Of a DNA stretch of 16,469 bases, positions 1 to 6,281 are shown one piece after another. Made by a program: the position numbers and the translations under genes. Origin of the DNA: Synergistaceae bacterium (GTDB taxonomy: Bacteria > Synergistota > Synergistia > Synergistales > Aminobacteriaceae); contig JAFTBT010000057.1 of assembly GCA_017455085.1 (NCBI GenBank), positions 1 through 16,469 of the forward strand, in the 5' to 3' direction. Position 1 is the first letter of the stretch. Every line of letters starts with the position of its first letter. The notes below the pieces were generated by a model. That model was not told where the DNA came from. It saw nothing but the letters and a program-made list of their open reading frames with translations, and did no database searches.

Positions 1-13
1 AAAGGAGGAATTT

Positions 14-781
14 ATGTACACATTAGTCGATTTGAGCGGCAGGACTATTCTTGTTACTGGAGCATCGCGCGGAATCGGCCAAGACTCGGCTGTCATGTTC
101 TCGCGTCTGGGTGCAAAACTAGTTCTTGTTGCCCGCAGTGAGGAAGCACTCACACAGACTCTCTCCATGCTCGAAGGCGAAGGACATTCGTATTTTGCGT
201 ATGACCTTGCTGACGTTGAGAATATCCAGCAGCTCGCGAAGAATATACTTGACACTTCCGGTGCGCTTGACGGCATGTTTTACTGTGCAGGGATCACCAA
301 CGACAGGCCTTTTACGATGATGAAGCCTCAGGACCTCCAGAAAGTACTCACTGTGAATCTATGCGCGTTCGTTGAACTTGTGCGGTGTTTCTCGAAGAAA
401 AAGTACTTCAACCCCGGCATGAGAATAGCAGTGATGTCATCGATAGCGTCATTAGTCGGGAAGAAGGCTCATTTAGCGTACTCCGCATCGAAAGCAGCAA
501 TCAATGAGGCCGTAAGGTGTATGGCGTATGAGCTTTCGGAGAAGCAGATTTTTGTGAACGCAATAATCTCCGGCATGATCGATACTGAAATGTACCGCAG
601 ATACCTCGACGACAGCGGAGGCCCCGAAGCAGCACCCAATCAGGCACTTTTACGGCGGCAGTATCTCGGCATCGGGAAGACTGAGGATATAGCTTCTGCG
701 GCGGCGTTTTTGCTGAGTCCTGCGGCACAGTTCATCACAGGGACATGCTTACCGGTAGACGGCGGATATTCTGCGAGCTAG
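14..781 (+). CDS. Short-chain dehydrogenase/reductase, FabG-like 3-oxoacyl-ACP reductase
   Basis: This 255-residue protein is a classical SDR of the size usual for FabG. The N-terminal cofactor motif TGASRGIG is at residues 15-22, a 'CAG' variant of the NNAG motif lies near residue 91, and the catalytic set is Ser143, Tyr156 and Lys160 with the standard YxxxK spacing. The C-terminal 'TGTCLPVDGGYSAS' is typical of the family. The ATG at 14 follows a strong AAAGGAGG at 1-8. SDRs of this type reduce a 3-ketoacyl-ACP to 3-hydroxyacyl-ACP with NAD(P)H in the cytoplasm. The tandem paralogue downstream and the KASIII, ACP and dehydratase genes make an acyl-ACP substrate the best inference, though sugar or alcohol substrates cannot be excluded from sequence alone. 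The gene is the first complete one of the operon; anything upstream is cut off. SDR assignment is secure, substrate is not. Confidence 0.88.
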   Translation: MYTLVDLSGRTILVTGASRGIGQDSAVMFSRLGAKLVLVARSEEALTQTLSMLEGEGHSYFAYDLADVENIQQLAKNILDTSGALDGMFYCAGITNDRPFTMMKPQDLQKVLTVNLCAFVELVRCFSKKKYFNPGMRIAVMSSIASLVGKKAHLAYSASKAAINEAVRCMAYELSEKQIFVNAIISGMIDTEMYRRYLDDSGGPEAAPNQALLRRQYLGIGKTEDIASAAAFLLSPAAQFITGTCLPVDGGYSAS

Positions 782-792
782 GAGGCGGAGAA

Positions 793-1568
793 ATGTTTGA
801 CCTTGTAGATTTTACGGGCAGGAAGATTATTGTTACAGGAGCTTCTTCCGGGATAGGGCGTTGTTCCGCGATAACGTTGAGCAAACTCGGGGCGGAGTTA
901 GTGCTTGTGGCCAGACGTGAGGAAAAACTGCGGGAGACTCTTTCACAACTTGAGGGTGAAGGACATTCGTATTACTCTGCGGATCTCAGCGACACGAATC
1001 ACATTGAGCCGCTCATAAAGGATATTAGCAGTCATTTGTTGGGGGGGGGGGCATATATGGTCTTTTATGGTCTGCGGGTGTAGCAAATCTACGGCCTCTT
1101 GCGAATCTCAACCACGAAATTCTCACAAAAACTTTCCAAGTAAATCACTTCAGCTTCATCGAAACAATCAGACAGATCACCAAAAAAGGACGTTACGCCC
1201 CCGGTATGCGCATTGTCGGAGTCTCATCAGTGGCAGCCCTAACAGGAGACGGAGGACAGACTGCGTACAGCGGCTCGAAGGCAGCAATGAGTGCTTCAGT
1301 CAGAGTGATGGCCAAAGAACTCAGCGCAAAGGGTATCTGCATCAACACTATAGCCCCGGCTATGACGAATACGGACATGATGCAGCGATACATTAACCAC
1401 GTGGGCGATGACGTTTACAGCAACAATCTGCTTCAGCGTCAGTACTTGGGCATTGTTGAGCCTCAGGCTGTCGCTAACTTGATCGCGTTCCTGCTGAGTC
1501 CTGCGGCTAGATTCATAACTGGGGCATGCATACCGATTGACAGCGGTTATCTCACACAAGGAGTTTGA
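793..1568 (+). CDS. Second SDR (FabG-like reductase), frame-broken at an 11-G tract; probably phase-variable, OFF here
   Basis: A paralogue of the SDR just upstream. The ATG at 793 has AGGAGG at 780-785, and the N-terminal half carries TGASSGIG. Reading in this frame crosses eleven G at 1041-1051 and stops at 1083 with a 'YMVFYGLRV' tail unlike any SDR. In the frame starting at 1053 translation continues without interruption to the stop at 1566-1568, and that stretch contains all expected SDR parts: 'LLWSAGVANLRP' (the NAG region), 'VSSVAAL', the catalytic 'TAYSGSKAA' and the C-terminal 'TGACIPIDSGY'. With 9 or 12 G the halves fuse into a 257-258 residue protein, matching the 255-residue neighbour. 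The fault lies exactly at the homopolymer and nowhere else, so the gene looks switchable or miscounted in sequencing rather than decayed. The next gene begins 4 nt after its stop. Confidence 0.8.
1041..1051 (+). repeat. Poly-G tract (11 G) inside the second SDR
   Basis: A pure run of eleven G followed by CAT. The run is the point where the SDR reading frame breaks. An in-frame gene needs 9 or 12 G. Runs of this length in coding DNA are known contingency loci in bacteria because they slip at replication. Confidence 0.95.
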
Positions 1569-1572
1569 CTTG

Positions 1573-2658
1573 ATGATACAGACAACCATTAACGGAATAC
1601 GAATCTCCTGTATATCTGCGGCAGTCTCCAACAACTGGACGAGCATAGCCGAGATCGCCGGGGACAGTGCTGCAGGGGACATTGTAGAGAAGTTCACCAA
1701 GAACACAGGCGTTAAGGGACGCTACGATGCCGGACGTTACCAGACCTCCGCGGATTTCTGCTTTGCCGCCGCGCAACAGGTACTAGCCGCAAAGAATCTC
1801 GACCCCTCACAGATCGGAGTGCTGGTGTTTGTGACTCAGACTCCCGACTACAGACTCCCGGCAACTGCATGTGTTTTGCAGCACCGTCTTGGCCTGCCGA
1901 AGGACTGCATAGCTTTTGACGTTAATCTCGGCTGTTCAGGGTTCACCTACGGGATCAACATAGCCGCCAGCATGATGAAGACATCTAACGCCAAAAAAGG
2001 CCTGCTGCTGTGCGGTGATACTGTCGCCAAAGAACGGACTACCAAATACTCGACAAAACATCAGCATTCCACAAAGTGGCTGATGGGAGACTGCGGGACG
2101 GCTGCTCTGCTGGAGAAGGACGAGGCCGCAAAAGATATCCTGATGGTCTCAAGGACTGACGGCGAAGGCTGCAAAGCGATTATTGCACCTTACGGCATGT
2201 ACAGGAATCCGGATCCTCCGCAGGAAAATCTGAACTTGGCCAGCAGAATGGATGACGTTGCTGTGTTTACGTTTGCGACGCGTGAAGTGCCTGTGATGAT
2301 TGAGGAAGCTATGAATTGGGCGAAGACAGCTCCGGAGAATTACGACTGCCTTGTGCTGCATCAGGCTAACTTGTTCGTGATCAAGCAGATAGCCAGAAAA
2401 TCGGGCTTCCCCATGAAGAAAGTGCTGGTGTCTCTGGATGAGTTCGGGAACACTTCATGTGCGTCTATACCTGTGAGCATGGTGAAGAGTTACGGGAATG
2501 AACAGGGCAGGGAGCTTCACGCGATGTGCTGCGGATTTGGTGTAGGGCTTTCGTGGAGTACTGCGGATATATGTATCAGTGCGGATGATATTCTGCCGTT
2601 GATCCACACTGATGAATTTTTCGAAGACGGCTACAAAACTATTGACGAAGGGAAGTAA
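1573..2658 (+). CDS. 3-oxoacyl-ACP synthase III (KASIII, FabH-like)
   Basis: A 361-residue thiolase-fold condensing enzyme. The catalytic triad is complete: Cys121 in 'NLGCSGF', His263 in 'LVLHQANL' and Asn293 in 'FGNTSCASIP'. KASIII enzymes condense an acyl-CoA with malonyl-ACP to start a ketoacyl chain. At 361 residues it is longer than typical FabH (about 320), with an acidic C-terminal extension, like accessory KASIII proteins of secondary pathways. I chose ATG 1573 because AAGGAG at 1558-1563 sits 9 nt upstream; an in-frame ATG at 1537 would overlap the preceding SDR by 32 nt and lacks a site. It starts 4 nt after the second SDR and is followed 5 nt later by the ACP gene, which is its likely carrier. 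Likely role: make acetoacetyl-ACP or a related short ketoacyl group for a dedicated modification. Family secure, starter unit unknown. Confidence 0.88.
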   Translation: MIQTTINGIRISCISAAVSNNWTSIAEIAGDSAAGDIVEKFTKNTGVKGRYDAGRYQTSADFCFAAAQQVLAAKNLDPSQIGVLVFVTQTPDYRLPATACVLQHRLGLPKDCIAFDVNLGCSGFTYGINIAASMMKTSNAKKGLLLCGDTVAKERTTKYSTKHQHSTKWLMGDCGTAALLEKDEAAKDILMVSRTDGEGCKAIIAPYGMYRNPDPPQENLNLASRMDDVAVFTFATREVPVMIEEAMNWAKTAPENYDCLVLHQANLFVIKQIARKSGFPMKKVLVSLDEFGNTSCASIPVSMVKSYGNEQGRELHAMCCGFGVGLSWSTADICISADDILPLIHTDEFFEDGYKTIDEGK

Positions 2659-2663
2659 TATTT

Positions 2664-2888
2664 ATGACACAGCAGGAGAAACTTGCGCTGCTTGAGGAGA
2701 TTATGGAGCTTGACGAGGGAACTCTGAAGCCGGATATGCTGCTTGCGGACATTGAGCAGTACGACTCGATGACTACGCTGTCGGTGATCGTGATGATGGA
2801 GGACGAGTTCGGTGTGAAGCTGGACAGCAAGACGGTGAAGGGGTTCACGACTGTCGGGGACATTCTGAATCTGATGGTCAAGGAATAA
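2664..2888 (+). CDS. Acyl carrier protein, pathway-dedicated
   Basis: A 74-residue acidic helical protein of ACP size. The phosphopantetheine attachment site is Ser35 in 'YDSMTTL', a DSM variant of the usual DSL. Helix II ('TTLSVIVMMEDEFGVKL') and the 'FTTVGDILNLM' C-terminal helix follow the standard ACP pattern. ATG 2664 has GAAGGGA about 10 nt upstream. Its stop overlaps the dehydratase start (TAATG), implying translational coupling. The protein would need activation by a phosphopantetheinyl transferase, not seen in the window. Placement between KASIII and the dehydratase says it carries the intermediates of this operon rather than serving general fatty acid synthesis. Confidence 0.9.
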   Translation: MTQQEKLALLEEIMELDEGTLKPDMLLADIEQYDSMTTLSVIVMMEDEFGVKLDSKTVKGFTTVGDILNLMVKE

Positions 2889-3350
2889 TGAAGCTGTCTG
2901 TTGACGAAATCAGGGGGATACTTCCGCACCGGTATCCTATGCTGCTGGTGGATCGTGTGAATGAGCTTGAGCCGTTGGTCTCCGGGAAAGGAGTAAAGGC
3001 GGTGAGCTACAACGAGCCGTATTTTCAGGGGCATTTTCCGGGAAAGTCAGTGATGCCCGGAGTGATGGTGATAGAGGCGTTGACGCAGCTGATACACATA
3101 GTGATTGCGAGTGCTGAGGAGTACAAGAGCAAGTATGTGTATTACGGGGGAATATCCCGCGCGAAGTTCTACGGGACAGTGACGCCCGGGTGTCTGCTTG
3201 AGCTTGAGGTATCGCGCAAGGGCGGCATAAGTAGTATTGCTGAAGGGGGGGGGGGGCATGATGATTTTCAGTGTCAAGGCCTCCGCAGAAGGCGTGGAAG
3301 TGTTCACCGGAGATATTACGGTGCTGGTGGTAGAGCCTGATTTGCAGTGA
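2888..3350 (+). CDS. FabZ-like 3-hydroxyacyl-ACP dehydratase (hotdog), frame-broken at a 12-G tract; probably phase-variable
   Basis: The N-terminal part is a clear FabZ: 'ILPHRYPMLLVDRV' followed by the active-site His49 in 'YFQGHFPG' and Glu63 in 'VMPGVMVIEALTQL'. The open frame passes twelve G at 3245-3256 and then reads a low-complexity Arg/Gln tail to a stop ending at 3340. In the frame of the ATG at 3258 the sequence instead reads MMIFSVKASAEGVEVFTGD followed by ITVLVVEPDLQ, stopping at 3350; this is the expected final beta strands of a hotdog fold. Eleven G (or 8, or 14) would give one continuous protein of about 153 residues, the normal FabZ length. In the OFF state catalytic residues remain but the last strands of the sheet are lost, so the product is probably unstable. 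It would remove water from 3-hydroxyacyl-ACP. The stop at 3350 lies 10 nt before the next gene. Confidence 0.82.
3245..3256 (+). repeat. Poly-G tract (12 G) inside the FabZ-like gene
   Basis: A pure run of twelve G followed by CAT, the same trinucleotide that follows the first tract. The reading frame breaks here. Removal of one G or gain of two restores the full hotdog protein. Confidence 0.95.
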
Positions 3351-3360
3351 GGAGATTACT

Positions 3361-4005
3361 ATGCAGGATATTATTATCGTTTGCGCAGGGTCATACGGTA
3401 AGGATTTGTACAGATTGATAGGCAGTATTAACAGGCACGCAAAAGCTGAAGGCAAGGAAGAACCGTATAACATTCTGGGATTCTTGAGTGATGTACCTGA
3501 CGCACTGGACGGGATAAAGATCGACTCGAAAATTATCGGTGATATTCAGAATTGGCAGCCCAAAGGCTCGGAAGTGTATGCACTTGGGATCTCAAGCCCT
3601 AAGTCGAAGGAGAAACTATCAACGCTGCTGAAGGACAGAGGAGCAAAATTTGAGACTCTTGTGAGACCAGGCCTATACATTCCGGAAACTACAGAGATCG
3701 GTGAAGGAAGCATCATCACTGCGTATCATATAGGTGATAACGTAAAGATAGGCAGCTTTGTTCTTCTTGGCGGCTGTGAGGTTGGCAATGATGCAACTGT
3801 AGGAGATTATTCCACCATTATGCTCTTTTCCAACATAACAAATGCAACGTTGGGAAAAAGAGTCATTGTAGGAAGCCATGCCGTAATTTTGGAGAACAGG
3901 AAAGTCGGAGATGATGCATTCGTCTGCGTGGGAAGCGTTGTAGTCAGGAACGTAAAGCCCGGTACGAAAGTGTTCGGTGTGCCTGCTCAAAGAGTGGAGT
4001 GGTGA
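3361..4005 (+). CDS. NeuD/PglD-family acyl- or acetyltransferase (left-handed beta-helix)
   Basis: A 214-residue protein with the two-domain layout of sialic-acid O-acetyltransferase NeuD and PglD. An N-terminal Rossmann-like 'IIIVCAGSYGKDLYRLI' domain (about residues 1-100) is followed by hexapeptide repeats ('IGEGS', 'IGDNVKIGS', 'VGNDATVGD', 'LGKRVIVGS', 'VGDDAF') and the terminal 'VKPGTKVFGVPAQRV'. Family members acylate amino- or hydroxy-sugars using acyl-CoA. In PglD the catalytic His lies in an 'HDCVIGD'-type loop; here the matching position appears to be Asn143 in 'GNDATVGD', so the chemistry or donor may differ. GAGGAG near 3349-3354 serves ATG 3361. As last gene of the operon it is the best candidate to move the acyl group from ACP or CoA onto a surface sugar. 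The donor is inference. Confidence 0.8.
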   Translation: MQDIIIVCAGSYGKDLYRLIGSINRHAKAEGKEEPYNILGFLSDVPDALDGIKIDSKIIGDIQNWQPKGSEVYALGISSPKSKEKLSTLLKDRGAKFETLVRPGLYIPETTEIGEGSIITAYHIGDNVKIGSFVLLGGCEVGNDATVGDYSTIMLFSNITNATLGKRVIVGSHAVILENRKVGDDAFVCVGSVVVRNVKPGTKVFGVPAQRVEW

Positions 4006-4029
4006 AACCGTAGTACATTCCTGCTTTCG

Positions 4030-4074
4030 GGGATGATGTGTGTAGAAATATACACGTTGTCCCATTTTTGTTTT
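4030..4074 (+). terminator. Rho-independent terminator ending the acyl-modification operon
   Basis: A 15-bp stem (4030-4044 with 4049-4063, four G-T wobbles) closed by a GAAA tetraloop at 4045-4048 is followed by ATTTTTGTTTT. It lies 25 nt after the NeuD-like stop and separates the operon from the purD region. Confidence 0.85.
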
Positions 4075-4101
4075 GCGCATAATCCCGTTAAGCTATATAT
4101 T
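4073..4101 (+). promoter_or_regulatory. Possible promoter for the orphan gene and purD
   Basis: TTGCGC at 4073-4078 and TATATT at 4096-4101 are 17 nt apart, just after the terminator and 20 nt before the purD-like relic. The -35 matches consensus in only three positions, so support is modest. Confidence 0.35.
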
Positions 4102-4120
4102 ATCTGCTGTGGTTAATACT

Positions 4121-4244
4121 TTCAGAAGGCAGGTACATTTTATCCATGAACATTATGATCATCAGCGGCGGCAGAGAATACATAATCCCCTGCTTCATTC
4201 CTCAAAACACAAATATTTGCGTCGGTGCGTACTATCATGCATAA
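4121..4244 (+). pseudogene. Relic copy of the purD leader and first codons
   Basis: From 4121 the DNA parallels the real purD leader and start at about 5002-5095. It shares a 'cagaa-gcaggta' leader and then 'atccatgaac', one mismatch and 'ttatgatcatc' across the start codon. The ATG at 4146 reads MNIMIISGGREYIIPCFIPQ and stops at 4244, against MNVMIIGGGGREHAITRYIA in PurD. Similarity continues in part to about 4210 ('cctcaaaacac' against 'cctcaaatcac') and then fades. One codon is missing within the glycine loop, so the copy could not bind substrate normally. It overlaps the start of the following gene. The match includes the untranslated leader, so it looks like a DNA duplication and not chance. 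Confidence 0.72.
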
Positions 4245-4983
4245 TCGTGACAGCTTGAGGGACGACCTGATAGAAATATTTCTCGGCGGCATTAAGGACT
4301 ACGGCAGGCAGACTGTAACCCTGATTCTGACTATAGTACTGACTCCATTTCTGATAAGTTTCGTCACTGATAACAGGGGCGTGATTCTTGTCCTGACAGC
4401 ATTGCTTCTGCTCGTGATAGTTTGTGCTATGAAGTTCAGGAAATCCTCTGCCGACAAAAACACAGGCAAATCATCCCGCACTAACAGCAGCAAAAAATCC
4501 CCGAAGCCATACCCTCACAGACCAGATAAACCCATCACAGGCACGTCAAAATATGAATGCGCACACACTGCATACATAGCCGCAAGAAGCTGTTGGAATT
4601 CCGGCAAAGATGCCTATTCTGCATATGTGTGGCTGATTTTGGCCGTGAAACTCGGTATCAAGGACAATGCAGCACAATCTTTCATGCAGGAAGTATCGCA
4701 TTTTGACGACACCCTCCGCAAAAAACTCTCCGTCCAGCAGATCAATGCAGCTAACAATGCAGCTCAAAACATGTTAGGCAGTGTCCAGATACAGCCACCA
4801 AAAACTCAGAGCAGAACTGGCATAAAACTTCCGGACAGCAAGAGAGCTTTGCAGGAACGTATAGCCCGTAAACTGGTGAATGCCGTCGGTACTGCAAAAC
4901 CTAAGCGTGCGTTTACAGTGATGCGTAAGGTGCTGAAGGCGTCCAGAGGCACTACAGCCAGCAACGATAACCCCAAGCAATAA
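4225..4983 (+). CDS. Two-TM membrane protein with Sel1-like cytoplasmic region, function unknown
   Basis: A protein of about 252 residues from GTG 4225, or 248 from ATG 4237; neither has a convincing ribosome binding site, so the start is uncertain. Two hydrophobic helices (about residues 30-47 and 52-69) are followed by a basic, Ser/Lys/Pro-rich linker. A helical segment at about 109-183 contains 'AYVWLILAVKLGIKDNAAQSF', 'RKKLSVQQINAANNAAQNM', which resembles the end of Sel1-repeat proteins ('WLLLAA..G...A', 'K.L...QI..A...A'). The C-terminus is Arg/Lys-rich. I do not recognise a named family. It lies between a purD relic and purD with no terminator before purD, so it may be co-transcribed with it, but no purine role is suggested. 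It may have been inserted between the duplicated ends. Confidence 0.7.
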   Translation: MRTIMHNRDSLRDDLIEIFLGGIKDYGRQTVTLILTIVLTPFLISFVTDNRGVILVLTALLLLVIVCAMKFRKSSADKNTGKSSRTNSSKKSPKPYPHRPDKPITGTSKYECAHTAYIAARSCWNSGKDAYSAYVWLILAVKLGIKDNAAQSFMQEVSHFDDTLRKKLSVQQINAANNAAQNMLGSVQIQPPKTQSRTGIKLPDSKRALQERIARKLVNAVGTAKPKRAFTVMRKVLKASRGTTASNDNPKQ

Positions 4984-5024
4984 TCTCCAGACACATAAAT
5001 TCCACAGAAAGCAGGTATGTATCC

Positions 5025-6281
5025 ATGAACGTTATGATCATCGGCGGAGGCGGAAGAGAACACGCTATCACCCGCTACATCGCCCACAACCCTCAAATCA
5101 CAGACATCTATGCCCTTCCCGGAAACGGCGGCATCTCCGAACTCGCACAGTGCATCAACATTTCTGCTGAGGACATTGACGGAATAGTCAGCTTCGCACA
5201 GACTCACGCAATCGATTTCGCAGTCGTAGCTCCTGATGACCCGTTAGCTCTCGGCGCAGTGGACAGGCTCGAATCCATCGGGGTGAAGTGTTTCGGCCCA
5301 GACCAGAAAGCCGCAATCATCGAGAGCAGCAAAATCTTCGCCAAGCACCTCATGACGAAATACGGCATCCCTACGGCGGACTACAGAATCTTCACAGACC
5401 TTGACGAAGCACTATCTTACTGCGCACTCCACGATTACCCCCTAGTCGTCAAAGCTGACGGCCTCGCAAAAGGCAAAGGCGTTACTGTCTGCGAAAACTT
5501 CAAGCAAGCCCGTGAAGCTGTACTCTCCTGCATGAAGGACAGGGCTTTCGGTGCAAGCGGCGAGAAGATTCTCATTGAGGAGTGTTTACGCGGACCGGAA
5601 GTTACTGTGCTGGCGTTCACTGACGGAAAAACTATAGTCCCTATGCTGTCGTCAATGGATCACAAACGCGCCTACGACTCCAACAAAGGCCCAAACACCG
5701 GCGGAATGGGGGTAGTAGCTCCGAATTTCTACTACACTGACGAAATCGCTGAGGAGTGTATGCAGAAAATCTTTCTCCCCACTATCAACGCAATGAATCA
5801 CGAAGGCCGGACGTTCAAGGGCTGCCTGTATTTCGGACTCATGCTCACGAAAGACGGCCCCAAAGTCATCGAGTACAACTGTAGATTCGGAGACCCTGAG
5901 GCTGAAGCTGTGCTGCCGTTGCTCGCTACGGATCTGCTGAGTATTATGCTTGCGGTCAGGGACGAGAGACTCAGCGATATTGACGTGAAATTTATGGACG
6001 GTGCATCGTGCTGCGTGGTGCTTGCGTCCGGAGGCTATCCGGGAAAATATCTCACTGGCTACGAAATCAGCTTTGGCGAGGCGGAAAATGTCCCGGGCGT
6101 TGAGATATTCCATGCAGGTACACGAAAAGAAGGCGGGAAATTCTTCACGGCAGGCGGAAGAGTCTTAGCGGTTACTGCTGTCGGAGAGACTCCATCACAG
6201 GCTTGTGAAAGGGCTTATGATGCGGCCAAGTGCATATATTTCGAGGGAATGCGTTACAGGTCAGACATAGGCGCTTGCTAA
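5025..6281 (+). CDS. purD: Phosphoribosylamine-glycine ligase (GAR synthetase)
   Basis: A 418-residue protein of normal PurD length. It shows the N-terminal 'GGGGREHAI' loop, the ATP-grasp segment 'PLVVKADGLAKGKGV', 'EECLRGPEVTVLAFTDGK', 'NTGGMGVVAP', the metal-binding 'VIEYNCRFGDPEAEAVLPLL' and a C-terminal 'GGRVLAVTAVGETPSQA' domain. It joins 5-phosphoribosylamine and glycine using ATP, the second step of de novo purine synthesis. The ATG at 5025 has only a weak AAAGCAGG upstream (5008-5015) but alignment to the family fixes the start. Its stop overlaps the stop of the opposite-strand DUF1848 gene by 3-4 nt. purL lies 2 kb downstream, so purine genes are close but not in one operon here. 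Confidence 0.96.
   Translation: MNVMIIGGGGREHAITRYIAHNPQITDIYALPGNGGISELAQCINISAEDIDGIVSFAQTHAIDFAVVAPDDPLALGAVDRLESIGVKCFGPDQKAAIIESSKIFAKHLMTKYGIPTADYRIFTDLDEALSYCALHDYPLVVKADGLAKGKGVTVCENFKQAREAVLSCMKDRAFGASGEKILIEECLRGPEVTVLAFTDGKTIVPMLSSMDHKRAYDSNKGPNTGGMGVVAPNFYYTDEIAEECMQKIFLPTINAMNHEGRTFKGCLYFGLMLTKDGPKVIEYNCRFGDPEAEAVLPLLATDLLSIMLAVRDERLSDIDVKFMDGASCCVVLASGGYPGKYLTGYEISFGEAENVPGVEIFHAGTRKEGGKFFTAGGRVLAVTAVGETPSQACERAYDAAKCIYFEGMRYRSDIGAC

Noticed and set aside
1067..1396. Plus-strand open frame across the middle of the second SDR
   Set aside because: Its product is basic low-complexity sequence with no family features, while the frame starting at 1053 gives continuous SDR sequence over the same DNA.
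1041..3256. Both poly-G breaks as plain pseudogene decay
   Set aside because: Apart from the tracts both genes are intact with catalytic residues, and neighbouring genes are undamaged. A homopolymer miscount in sequencing remains possible and is listed as a refuting test.
3256..3350. Separate small gene starting at ATG 3258 after the poly-G run
   Set aside because: It encodes only the final strands of a hotdog fold and is better explained as the frameshifted end of the FabZ-like gene.
4073..4258. Small plus-strand open frame between the NeuD-like gene and the orphan gene
   Set aside because: It has no ribosome binding site and runs through the purD relic in another frame.
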